64,000 bases of DNA from assembly GCA_029959605.1 (NCBI GenBank), contig JASCOC010000014.1, positions 35,243 to 99,242 on the forward strand, read 5' to 3'. Below the pieces are notes generated by a model. That model saw only the letters and a program-made list of their open reading frames with translations, was not told the DNA's origin and made no database searches. Source of the stretch: Lysobacteraceae bacterium PS02340. Its GTDB lineage: Bacteria; Pseudomonadota; Gammaproteobacteria; Xanthomonadales; Xanthomonadaceae. Each line of letters starts with the position of its first letter. Position 1 is the first letter of the stretch. Positions 48,537 through 56,224 of the stretch are shown piece after piece. The position numbers and the translations under genes were made by a program.

Positions 48537-49046
48537 CTAGAGTTCGTGGCGGATGCGCTGGCGCAGCCGGCTGATCTTGGTGGCGACGTTGGTTTCGGAG
48601 AGGCCGAGGATTTCGGCGATGTCGCGGTGGCTGCGGTCGTCGAGATAGAGCAGCAGCAGGGCGCGATCGAGCGGCGCCTGGGCGTGGATGAAGCGGTGCA
48701 GGGCGCGGATCTGCTGTTCGGCCTGCGGATCGCGCGGCGCGGGATCGGCGAGATCGTGGAGGGTCTCGTCGAGCGGCACCGCATGGCGATGGCGCACCGT
48801 CGCGCTGCGCACCGCGCTGATCGCCACGTTCAGCGCAATCCGGTACATCCAGGTGCTGAAGGCCTTGGCCGGGTCGTATTTCGGCCAGGCGCGCCACAGC
48901 TGCACGGCGATCTCCTGGGCCAGATCGGCGCGGTCGTCCGGATCGCGGCAGTAGCTGGCGGCTACGGTCGCGACGATGCCCTGGTGGTCCTGCAGCAGCC
49001 GGGTGAACGCGGCGCGGTCGTGCGCGAGGGGCATCGTGGTGTCCAT
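48537..49046 (-). CDS. ECF-type RNA polymerase sigma factor
   Basis: A 169-residue (or 177, if the ATG at 49070 is used) sigma-70 family factor. Region 2 has CRDPDDRADLAQEIAVQLWRAW and FSTWMYRIALNVAI; region 4 has LDDRSHRDIAEILGLSETNV. A membrane protein follows ten bases downstream. The promoter it recognises is not known. Confidence 0.9.
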   Translation of the reverse strand: MDTTMPLAHDRAAFTRLLQDHQGIVATVAASYCRDPDDRADLAQEIAVQLWRAWPKYDPAKAFSTWMYRIALNVAISAVRSATVRHRHAVPLDETLHDLADPAPRDPQAEQQIRALHRFIHAQAPLDRALLLLYLDDRSHRDIAEILGLSETNVATKISRLRQRIRHEL

Positions 49047-49222
49047 GGAAGTCCGTGTCGAACCTGTCATGAGGTGGTTCGCACGGGGGCGGCGGATATC
49101 ACACGCCCGCGCGGCCGATCGCGCAAATCGACCGGCGGCTGCGGTCCGGCGCGGCCGCGCCGGGCAGGGCGTCCATCTAATACCTCTTCGCTATTGACGA
49201 CGATCCCACCCGCTCCGGTGCC

Positions 49223-49228
49223 TATACT
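49223..49228 (+). promoter_or_regulatory. -10 box of the MFS transporter
   Basis: TATACT followed by CGCC, 35 bases before the start. A TTGACG at 49194–49199 is 23 bases upstream of it, too far for a normal -35. Confidence 0.4.
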
Positions 49229-49262
49229 CGCCATCCCTTGCCCCCACGCAGGCCCATTCAAG

Positions 49263-50636
49263 ATGACTGCTTCAAGCTCCGCGGCATCACCCGCCGCTCC
49301 CAATGCGGCCCGACCGGCCAGCCTGCGCCGGTCCGTGTCGAACACCCTGAAGGGTTCGGCCGGCAACCTCGTCGAGTGGTTCGACGTCTATGTGTACTCG
49401 GTGTTCGCGGTCTATTTCGAGTCGCAGTTCTTCTCGCCCGACGACAAGAATTCCACCCTCTACGTCTGGGCGATCTTCGCCGCGACCTTCCTGATGCGCC
49501 CGATCGGCGCCTGGTACTTCGGTCGCTTCGCTGATCGTTACGGCCGGCGCCTGGCGCTGACGGTGTCGGTGTCGGTGATGGCCGGCTGTTCGTTCCTCAT
49601 CGCGATCAGTCCGACCGCCGAGCAGATCGGCATCTGGGCGGCGGTGCTGCTGCTCATCGCGCGCCTGATCCAGGGCTTCGCGACCGGCGGCGAATACGGC
49701 GCCAGTGCGACCTACATGTCCGAGGCCGCGATTCCGGGCCGTCGCGGCTTCCTGTCCTCGTTCCATTACGTGACCCTGGTCGGCGGCCACGTGCTGGCGC
49801 AGGCGACGCTGCTGGCGATGCTGCTGATGCTCGACACCTCACAGATCTCCGAGTGGGGCTGGCGCGTGGCCTTCGGCATCGGTGGCCTCGCGGCGATCGT
49901 CGTGTTCTGGCTGCGCCGCACGATGGACGAATCGCTGGAGTCGGATTCGATCAAGGCAGCCAAGACCGGCGGCGCGCAGGCGTCGGGCTCGATCCGCGAG
50001 CTGTTCGTGAACCAGTGGCGTCCGCTGCTGCTGTGCTTCCTGATCACCGCGGGCGGCACGGTCGCGTTCTATACCTACTCGGTCAACGGTCCGAAGATGA
50101 TCCAGACCGCGTTCGCCGGCGACGACGTCATGACGGGCACGCTGATCAATCTCGGCCTGCTGACGTTCCTGATGGTGCTGCAGCCGATCGGCGGCTGGCT
50201 GTCGGACAGCGTGGGCCGCAAGAGCCTGCTGGTGTTCTTCGGTATCGGCGGCGTGCTCTACACCTGGTATCTGGTGACGGCGCTGCCGCAGCAGACCAGC
50301 GCGCTGTCGGCCTTCATCATCCTGGGCATCGGTTTCATCATCCTGACCGGCTACACGTCGATCAACGCGGTGGTGAAGGCGGAATTGTTCCCGACGCACA
50401 TCCGTGCGCTGGGCGTGGGCTTGGGCTACGCGCTGGCCAACTCGGCCTTCGGCGGCACCGCGCCGCTGCTGTACCAGGCGGCGCTGAAGTCGGACCAGGT
50501 GATGACGTTCGCCATCTACGCCACCGCCATCATCGCGGTCTCGCTGGTGGTCTACGTGTTCTTCCTGAAGAACAAGGACCAGAACTGGCTCGACGACGAA
50601 GCGCACATGCGCGACCGGATCGCCAAGCGCGGCTGA
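49263..50636 (+). CDS. MFS transporter, metabolite:H+ symporter type
   Basis: A 457-residue inner-membrane carrier with twelve helices. The opening NLVEWFDVYVYSVFAVYF and the loop GRFADRYGRRLAL are hallmarks of the MHS family that imports dicarboxylates, alpha-ketoglutarate, citrate or proline. The sequence looks closest to the KgtP/dicarboxylate branch, but the substrate cannot be read directly. It has its own promoter and a strong terminator. Confidence 0.9.
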   Translation: MTASSSAASPAAPNAARPASLRRSVSNTLKGSAGNLVEWFDVYVYSVFAVYFESQFFSPDDKNSTLYVWAIFAATFLMRPIGAWYFGRFADRYGRRLALTVSVSVMAGCSFLIAISPTAEQIGIWAAVLLLIARLIQGFATGGEYGASATYMSEAAIPGRRGFLSSFHYVTLVGGHVLAQATLLAMLLMLDTSQISEWGWRVAFGIGGLAAIVVFWLRRTMDESLESDSIKAAKTGGAQASGSIRELFVNQWRPLLLCFLITAGGTVAFYTYSVNGPKMIQTAFAGDDVMTGTLINLGLLTFLMVLQPIGGWLSDSVGRKSLLVFFGIGGVLYTWYLVTALPQQTSALSAFIILGIGFIILTGYTSINAVVKAELFPTHIRALGVGLGYALANSAFGGTAPLLYQAALKSDQVMTFAIYATAIIAVSLVVYVFFLKNKDQNWLDDEAHMRDRIAKRG

Positions 50637-50653
50637 TTCTCGCGTGACCTCCG

Positions 50654-50691
50654 AAGCCACCCGCCCCGTGCACCGGAGCGGGTGGCTTTTT
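50654..50691 (+). terminator. Terminator of the MFS gene
   Basis: AAGCCACCCGC (50654–50664) pairs with GCGGGTGGCTT (50678–50688), followed by TTTCTTT. It lies 17 bases after the stop codon. Confidence 0.88.
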
Positions 50692-50718
50692 CTTTGGGCG
50701 ACGTGTCCGCAACGCCTC

Positions 50719-50866
50719 GTAGGATGGGTCGAGCGCAGCGACACCCATCATTGCCATGCGTCGTCTTGCGAAAAGCATGATCGGAGCAGACGGGCCAGGC
50801 GGAGAGGCACACGTGTGCAATCGGGCTGAGGAGCAGCATGGGTTTCGCTGCGCTCTACCCATCCTA
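50719..50866. repeat. Dispersed inverted repeat (GTAGGATGGGT type)
   Basis: Left arm 50719–50748 and right arm 50837–50866 are reverse complements with two mismatches in 30. The arm sequence GTAGGATGGGT-GAGCGCAGCGA is widespread between genes in many proteobacteria, usually as opposed pairs. The 88-base centre has no coding features. Confidence 0.7.
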
Positions 50867-50898
50867 CGGAGCCCTCGACGCGCGTTCTTCGAGACCGC

Positions 50899-51705
50899 TT
50901 ATGCCCGGGCGTGCGCTCCCGGCGCGCCATCGAACCGGTAGATGTCCATCGCCAGAAAACCCATGTCGATGCCTGCATCGATGCGCTGCGCGCGCATCGG
51001 CGTGCCGCCGGCGCCCATTGCCACGTACAGCGGCAGCAGGTGTTCGTCGGTGGGATGCGCGCGTTCGGCGAACGGGGCCTGGCGGCGGTAGGCGAGCAGT
51101 GCGTCCACGTCCTCGGCCGCGAGCCGCTGTTCCACCCAGTCGATGAAGGGCTGCACGTAGGGCGCCTGTCGCGCTTCGTCGTAGCTGCGCCAGTCGTGCA
51201 GGTTGTGGGTGATGCTGCCCGAGCCGATCACCAGCACGCCCTCGTCGCGCAACGGCGCCAGGGCGCGACCGAGCTGGAACTGGTGCGCGGGACCGAGGCC
51301 GGGCTGGATCGACACGGGAACGACCGGAATGTCGGCGTCGGGATACAGCAGCCGCAGCGGCACCCACACGCCGTGATCGAGGCCACGTTGCGGATCGAGC
51401 TGCGGTGGCAGTCCGGCCGCCTGCAACAGGTCGGCCACGCGCGCGCTGAGCGCGGTGTCGCCGGGCGCGGGGTACTGGATCTCGAACAAGGCCTGCGGAA
51501 AACCGCCGAAGTCGTGGATGGTTTCGGGCGTCGCCGCACCACCGACCAGCGGCGCACGCGCCAGCCAGTGCGCGGACGCGATGACGATCGCCCGGGGCCT
51601 GGGCAACGTGCGCGCGAGTTCGGCCAGGCGTTCGCCGACCTGGCCCGGTTCCAGCGCGGTCATCGGCGAGCCATGCGAGATGTAGAGGGCGGGCAGACGG
51701 GTCAT
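50899..51705 (-). CDS. ygiD: Class III extradiol dioxygenase (4,5-DOPA dioxygenase, YgiD-like)
   Basis: A 268-residue ring-cleaving enzyme of the LigB superfamily that uses a divalent metal. Ligands include His11 (YISHGSPM), the histidine in AHWLARA, and later histidines in GSITHNLHDW and AHPTDEHLLPL. YgiD-type proteins open 3,4-dihydroxyphenyl rings. The gene is divergent from the sigma/ChrR operon. The start ATG 51703–51705 gives the normal length. Confidence 0.9.
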   Translation of the reverse strand: MTRLPALYISHGSPMTALEPGQVGERLAELARTLPRPRAIVIASAHWLARAPLVGGAATPETIHDFGGFPQALFEIQYPAPGDTALSARVADLLQAAGLPPQLDPQRGLDHGVWVPLRLLYPDADIPVVPVSIQPGLGPAHQFQLGRALAPLRDEGVLVIGSGSITHNLHDWRSYDEARQAPYVQPFIDWVEQRLAAEDVDALLAYRRQAPFAERAHPTDEHLLPLYVAMGAGGTPMRAQRIDAGIDMGFLAMDIYRFDGAPGAHARA

Positions 51706-51852
51706 CGGTGTGCTCCAGGAGTGGCCGGCTGTGCGCGGCCACGATGCGGACAGGCTATGCCCCCGGATGGGGGCTTGGAACGTCCACGCCAGCGAAGAAC
51801 TGTTGCGGAGCGGGGCACAATCCCGGTGCGTCGCGTCGATGCACGCGCCCGG

Positions 51853-51881
51853 GGAATCCAAACGCGCCCCTGCGGCGTATG
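51853..51881 (+). promoter_or_regulatory. ECF-type promoter candidate for the sigma/chrR operon
   Basis: GGAATCC (51853–51859), a 16-base spacer, then CGTATG (51876–51881). It resembles the GGAAC/CGT shape of many ECF promoters and lies about 100 bases before the sigma start, as expected for autoregulation. It does not match the TGATCC consensus published for Rhodobacter RpoE. Confidence 0.35.
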
Positions 51882-51979
51882 ACCTCATGTCTCCGCCTGC
51901 ACGTTCCCCACACGGCGCCATGCCCAAGCTGCCTGCTAACGCCGTCTCGAAGGTCACGCCCCTGCATGGGGCGGTTCGC

Positions 51980-52558
51980 ATGTCCAAACTGCTCGCCGAA
52001 CCGGCTCCCGACGCGGTGTTCTGGTCCGACCAGATGAGCCGCGTGGCGGTCAACGCCGACGTCGACTGCTTCATGCGCATCTACGACCACTTCGCGCCGC
52101 GACTCAACCGCTATCTGCTGGGCCAGGGCATTGCGCCGGCGCAGGCCGAGGATCTAGTGCAGGAAGCGATGCTGCGGCTGTGGCGCCGCGCGCGGTCCTT
52201 CGATGCCACACGCGCCAGTCTCGGCACGTGGCTGTTCCGCATCGCGCGCAACCTGCACATCGATTCGCTGCGTCGCGGCGCCTCGGCGACCGCGTGGCCC
52301 GACGATGTCGAACTGCTGCACGACGACGATGGCGAGGTCGGCGCGAGCGGGCCGGAAGCGTTCACCGACCACGTCGGCCTCGGCCGCGCGATCGATGCAT
52401 TGCCGGTCGGGCAGGCGCGCCTGATCCGCATGTCGTACCTCGAATCCAAGAGTCATTCGGAAATTTCCAGCGAGCTGGGCATGCCGCTGGGCTCGGTGAA
52501 ATCGACGCTGCGGCGCGCGTTCGCGAAATTGCGTCGCGGGCTGGGAGGCGAGGCATGA
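51980..52558 (+). CDS. ECF sigma factor (RpoE of the RpoE–ChrR type)
   Basis: A 192-residue sigma factor. Region 2 carries YDHFAPRLNRYLLGQG and DLVQEAMLRLWRRARSFD; region 4 carries YLESKSHSEISSELGMPLGS. It is translationally coupled (ATGA) to a ChrR-type anti-sigma factor, so it is the singlet-oxygen-type class of ECF sigma known from Rhodobacter. The ATG at 51980 fits the family start; one at 51920 is possible. Confidence 0.92.
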   Translation: MSKLLAEPAPDAVFWSDQMSRVAVNADVDCFMRIYDHFAPRLNRYLLGQGIAPAQAEDLVQEAMLRLWRRARSFDATRASLGTWLFRIARNLHIDSLRRGASATAWPDDVELLHDDDGEVGASGPEAFTDHVGLGRAIDALPVGQARLIRMSYLESKSHSEISSELGMPLGSVKSTLRRAFAKLRRGLGGEA

Positions 52559-53217
52559 ACGTGCCGGTCCGCCATCTCGATCACGCCACGTTGGTCGGCT
52601 ATTCGGCCGGCGCGCTGCCGGTCGCATTCGCGGCCGTCGTCGCCAGCCATCTGGAACTGTGCGCGAGTTGCCGCGACCAGCTGCATGCAGCCGATGCGAT
52701 CGGTGCGCGGCTGATCGAGCAACAGGAAGGCGCGCCGTTGTCTGCATCGGCGCGTGATGCGTTCCGCACGCGGCTCGAGAGCGTCGCGCCTGCGCCGCCG
52801 GTCGTCATCCCGGAGCCGGCACCCGTCGATCCCGATCTGCTGCCCACACCGCTGCGGCCATGGTTCGGCGAGCGTTATTCGACATTGCGCTGGCGCGCGG
52901 TCGGGCCGGGCATCCATCTGCTGCGCGCGCAGGACGACGCGCTCGGCGCGCAGTTGCTGATGCTGCGCACGGCATCGGGCAAGCGCATGCCGATGCACAG
53001 CCACGGCAACAACGAACTGACCCTGATCCTGCGCGGCGCCTACGACGATGTGCTCGGCCATTTCGGTCCTGGCGACGTCGCCGATCTCGATCACGAGACC
53101 GAGCACCAGCCGGTCACGAGCCACGGCGTGCCGTGCATCTGCGTGGCCGCGTCCGATGCGCCGATGCAGTTCAGTGGCTGGATCGCACGCGCGATGCAGT
53201 CCGTGCTGCGGCTCTGA
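52555..53217 (+). CDS. chrR: ChrR-family zinc anti-sigma factor
   Basis: A 220-residue cytoplasmic protein. The N-terminal zinc anti-sigma domain has the H-x(n)-H-x3-C-x2-C motif (HLDHATLVGYSAG... SHLELCASC) that holds the sigma factor; the C-terminal cupin domain has HSHGNNELTLILRGAYDDV and HETEHQPVT, which binds a second metal and responds to singlet oxygen or lipid peroxide signals. It releases the upstream sigma factor on stress. Target genes are not identifiable in the window. Confidence 0.93.
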   Translation: MNVPVRHLDHATLVGYSAGALPVAFAAVVASHLELCASCRDQLHAADAIGARLIEQQEGAPLSASARDAFRTRLESVAPAPPVVIPEPAPVDPDLLPTPLRPWFGERYSTLRWRAVGPGIHLLRAQDDALGAQLLMLRTASGKRMPMHSHGNNELTLILRGAYDDVLGHFGPGDVADLDHETEHQPVTSHGVPCICVAASDAPMQFSGWIARAMQSVLRL

Positions 53218-53291
53218 CCTGTGCGCGACTGGCGCGCCGTTCGCGCGCGTCGTGGCAGGCTGTGCGGCCTGATCCCCTATGAGGCACGCCG

Positions 53292-54329
53292 ATGCAGCCC
53301 TTCCGTCCCTTCTCCGGCCTGGTGTGCGCCGCATTGCTCGGCGGTTGCGCGGGCGGTGCCGCGATGTCGGGCAATGAGCGTCCCGCGATCGGCGGATTGA
53401 CCGCCTACGCGCCGGGCTTCGATGAAGTCGTCGCGTCCGACGCGAAGATCGAGCGTCTCGCTGAAGGCTTCACCTGGGCCGAAGGCCCGGCGTGGATCGA
53501 GGACGGCGGCTATCTGCTGTTCACCGATGTGCCGGAGAACCGCATCCATTGCTGGTCGGAGGCGGACGGTCTGTCAGTGTTCCTGGAACCGTCTGGTTAC
53601 GACGGTCCACCGACCGATGTGTTGCGCGAGGCCGGCGCCAACGGTCTGTTCGCCGAGCCCGACGGCACGGTGCTGCTGGCCGATTCCGGCAGTCGCACGC
53701 TGGCGCGGCTCGACCCGCGCACGAAAGCGAAGACCGTGCTCGCGCGCGCATTCGACGGCCGCCGCTTCAACAGTCCCAACGACGTCGTGCGCCGCAGCGA
53801 CGGCGCGATCTTCTTCACCGATCCGCCCTATGGGCTGAAGGGTCTCGATGATTCGCCGGTCAAGGAACTGCCGTTCAACGGCGTCTACCGGCTCGACACC
53901 GACGGCCGCGTGCATCTGCTCGACGACGGCCTGAGCCGCCCGAACGGGATTGCCCTGTCGCCCGACGAGCGCACGCTGTATGTCGCCAACTCCGATCCCG
54001 AACGCGCGATCTGGATGGCGTACGCACTCGACGCCGAAGGTGCAGTCACGTCGCGACGCGTGTTCGCCGATGCCGGCGATCTGGTTGGAGACGACGCGCC
54101 CGGCCTGCCGGACGGCATGACCGTCGCCGCCGATGGCACCGTGCTTGCGACCGGTCCCGGCGGCGTGCTGGTGTTCGCGCCGGATGGCACGCGGCTCGGT
54201 CGCATCGAGACCGGAAGCGCGGTCGCCAACGTCACCTTCGGCGACGACGGACGCACGCTGTATCTGGCGTCGGACAGCATCATCGCGCGCGTGCGCCTGA
54301 GGATCGCAGGGCCTGCGACGTCGAACTAA
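53292..54329 (+). CDS. SMP-30/gluconolactonase-family lipoprotein
   Basis: A 345-residue six-bladed beta-propeller. Lipobox LLGGCAG gives a lipidated N-terminus. Conserved calcium/active-site residues are in FTWAEGPAWI (Glu), FNSPNDVVRRSDG (Asn, Asp) and LSRPNGIALSPDERTLYV (Asn, Asp). The family hydrolyses sugar lactones; the natural substrate is uncertain. An AAA-type ATPase follows 34 bases downstream. Confidence 0.9.
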   Translation: MQPFRPFSGLVCAALLGGCAGGAAMSGNERPAIGGLTAYAPGFDEVVASDAKIERLAEGFTWAEGPAWIEDGGYLLFTDVPENRIHCWSEADGLSVFLEPSGYDGPPTDVLREAGANGLFAEPDGTVLLADSGSRTLARLDPRTKAKTVLARAFDGRRFNSPNDVVRRSDGAIFFTDPPYGLKGLDDSPVKELPFNGVYRLDTDGRVHLLDDGLSRPNGIALSPDERTLYVANSDPERAIWMAYALDAEGAVTSRRVFADAGDLVGDDAPGLPDGMTVAADGTVLATGPGGVLVFAPDGTRLGRIETGSAVANVTFGDDGRTLYLASDSIIARVRLRIAGPATSN

Positions 54330-54363
54330 TACACAGCACGTCGCGCCCCGATCCCTGACCTGC

Positions 54364-55524
54364 ATGCTCACCACGCTCGCCATCGCCCACTACCGCTCGC
54401 TGCACACGCTGGTCGTGCCGATGGGGCGGCTGAATCTCGTCACCGGTGCCAACGGCAGCGGCAAGTCCAGCCTGTATCGCGCGCTGCGTCTGCTCGCGGA
54501 GACCGCGCAAGGCGGCGTGGTGTCGGCGCTCGCGCGCGAAGGTGGTCTGCAGTCCACGCTGTGGGCGGGGCCGGAAACACTGAGCGCACGCATGCGCCGC
54601 GGCGAGGTGCCGATCGAGGGTGGGCCGCGGCAGCAGCCGGTGTCGCTGAAGCTGGGCTTCGCCGGCGAGGCATTCGGCTACGCGATCGATCTCGGTCTGC
54701 CGGCGCCCTCGCGTTCGCTGTTCGCGCACGACCCCGAGATCAAGCGCGAGGTGATCTGGGGCGGGCCGTTCCTGCGGCAGGGCAATACGCTGGTCGATCG
54801 CCGCGGCGCGCTGGTGCGCGTGCGCGATGGTCGCGACTGGCGCGTGGCCGGTGAGCATCTGAATCCGTTCGAAAGCCTGTTCGGCCAGATCGCCGATCCG
54901 CGCAACGCGCCCGAAGTGCTGCAGTTGCGGGAAACGATTCGTGGCTGGCGCTTCTACGATCATTTCCGCGCCGATGCCGATGCACCCGCGCGTCTGCCGC
55001 AGCTCGGCACGCGCACGCCGATGCTCAGCCACGACGGCCATGATCTCGCCGCGGCCTGGGCGACGATCCGCGAGATCGGCGATGTCGAAGCGCTGGACGC
55101 CGCGGTCGCCGATGCGTTTCCCGGCGCGCGCGTCGAGGTGCTGGTGGAAGGCGGACGCTTCTCGCTGCAGTTCCGCCAACACGGGTTGCTGCGGCCGCTG
55201 TCGGCCGCCGAACTGTCCGACGGCACGCTGCGTTACCTGCTGTGGATCGCCGCGCTGCACACGCCGCGCCCGCCGCCGTTGATGGTGCTCAACGAGCCCG
55301 AAACCAGTCTGCATCCCGATCTGCTGCCGGCACTGGCGCGGCTGATCGCCGGTGCATCCCAGCGCACCCAGGTCTGGGTCGTCTCGCACGCGACGCGCCT
55401 GATCGCGGCGCTGGAGCAGGACCCCGACTGCAATCCGGTCCAGCTGGTCAAACGCGACAGCCAGACGACGTTCGAAGGGCAGGGGATGCTGGACGCGCCG
55501 GCGTGGTATTGGCCGGAGCGCTGA
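54364..55524 (+). CDS. RecF/OLD-like ATPase without nuclease domain
   Basis: A 386-residue ABC-class ATPase. Walker A is GANGSGKSS at residues 28–36, the signature is ELSDGTLRYLLWI and Walker B is LMVLNEPETSLHPD; WVVSHATRLI supplies the switch His. There is no coiled-coil arm and no Toprim domain, so it is not a full OLD nuclease. Single ATPases like this are often annotated as predicted ATPases; they may act in DNA repair or defence, but no partner nuclease is adjacent. Confidence 0.88.
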   Translation: MLTTLAIAHYRSLHTLVVPMGRLNLVTGANGSGKSSLYRALRLLAETAQGGVVSALAREGGLQSTLWAGPETLSARMRRGEVPIEGGPRQQPVSLKLGFAGEAFGYAIDLGLPAPSRSLFAHDPEIKREVIWGGPFLRQGNTLVDRRGALVRVRDGRDWRVAGEHLNPFESLFGQIADPRNAPEVLQLRETIRGWRFYDHFRADADAPARLPQLGTRTPMLSHDGHDLAAAWATIREIGDVEALDAAVADAFPGARVEVLVEGGRFSLQFRQHGLLRPLSAAELSDGTLRYLLWIAALHTPRPPPLMVLNEPETSLHPDLLPALARLIAGASQRTQVWVVSHATRLIAALEQDPDCNPVQLVKRDSQTTFEGQGMLDAPAWYWPER

Positions 55525-55554
55525 GGTCCGCTACTGGACCGTCTAACGACGTTG

Positions 55555-56220
55555 TCAGCGATCGCGGAATGCGGCCGCGTCCGAATCGAACCAGGGCGAG
55601 CACAGCGTGGTGCGTTCGAGTCCGAATGCACCATCGACGCGGTACACCTCGCTACCCGGCAACGCCTCGCCGACCCGCGTGCCCGCCGGCGCGATCGTCA
55701 CGCAGTAACGCAAGGGTGCAGCGCCGCGGTCGCGCGGCACCGTGTAGAAGAATTCGGCGGCGTGCCGGGCGCCGGGTGCGATCGCGCTCGCCAGTGGAAT
55801 TGGCGGCGCGGTCGGCGACGGCGTGCCGATCGGTTTCGGCGCGTGCGTCAGTGTGGTGCCTTCCGCAGTCGCGCCTTCATGGGGTGGCGCGATGTCGCCC
55901 AGCCGCTGGCGTTTCGTCGACACCGCATGCGTGTCGCCGCGGTCGAACACGTACAGCCAGCCGGACGACGTGTTGTGCACCGTATATGCAACCCGCAATC
56001 GACCACCTTCGCCGTCGCGGACGATGGTGAACGTGGCCCGCGCGAGCGCGGAGCTGTCCTCGGCAGTGGCGGTATGCATCGAAGGCGTTCCCTTGGGCGC
56101 TGCACGCGACTGTGCGGCCTGCGGCGTGCCCGCGTCCATTGCGCACGCGGGCAACGCGAGCGCGAACGCCACGACGGACAGCGCGAGCCGCGCGCGGCGC
56201 AGGACGTGCAAGGGCGTCAT
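55555..56220 (-). CDS. Exported protein coupled to the RTX/M91 protease gene
   Basis: A 221-residue protein of unknown function. The N-terminus (LALSVVAFALALPACAMDAG) is a signal peptide, possibly with a lipobox. The mature part is a beta-rich domain with YTVHNTSSGWLYVFDRGD and a single-domain end (YCVTIAPAGTRVGE). I recognise no family. It starts four bases after the protease stop codon, so the two are co-translated. Periplasmic partner or immunity function is a hypothesis based only on this linkage. Confidence 0.78.
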   Translation of the reverse strand: MTPLHVLRRARLALSVVAFALALPACAMDAGTPQAAQSRAAPKGTPSMHTATAEDSSALARATFTIVRDGEGGRLRVAYTVHNTSSGWLYVFDRGDTHAVSTKRQRLGDIAPPHEGATAEGTTLTHAPKPIGTPSPTAPPIPLASAIAPGARHAAEFFYTVPRDRGAAPLRYCVTIAPAGTRVGEALPGSEVYRVDGAFGLERTTLCSPWFDSDAAAFRDR

Positions 56221-56224
56221 CCGG

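Noticed and set aside
49194..49228. TTGACG with TATACT as a standard sigma-70 promoter for the MFS gene
   Set aside because: The spacing is 23 bases, too long; the -10 alone is retained as a weak candidate.
54364..55524. The RecF-like ATPase as part of a defence (OLD/Gabija-type) system
   Set aside because: There is no Toprim domain in it and no UvrD-like helicase or other partner gene adjacent; the neighbours are a lactonase-type lipoprotein and the RTX/M91 pair.
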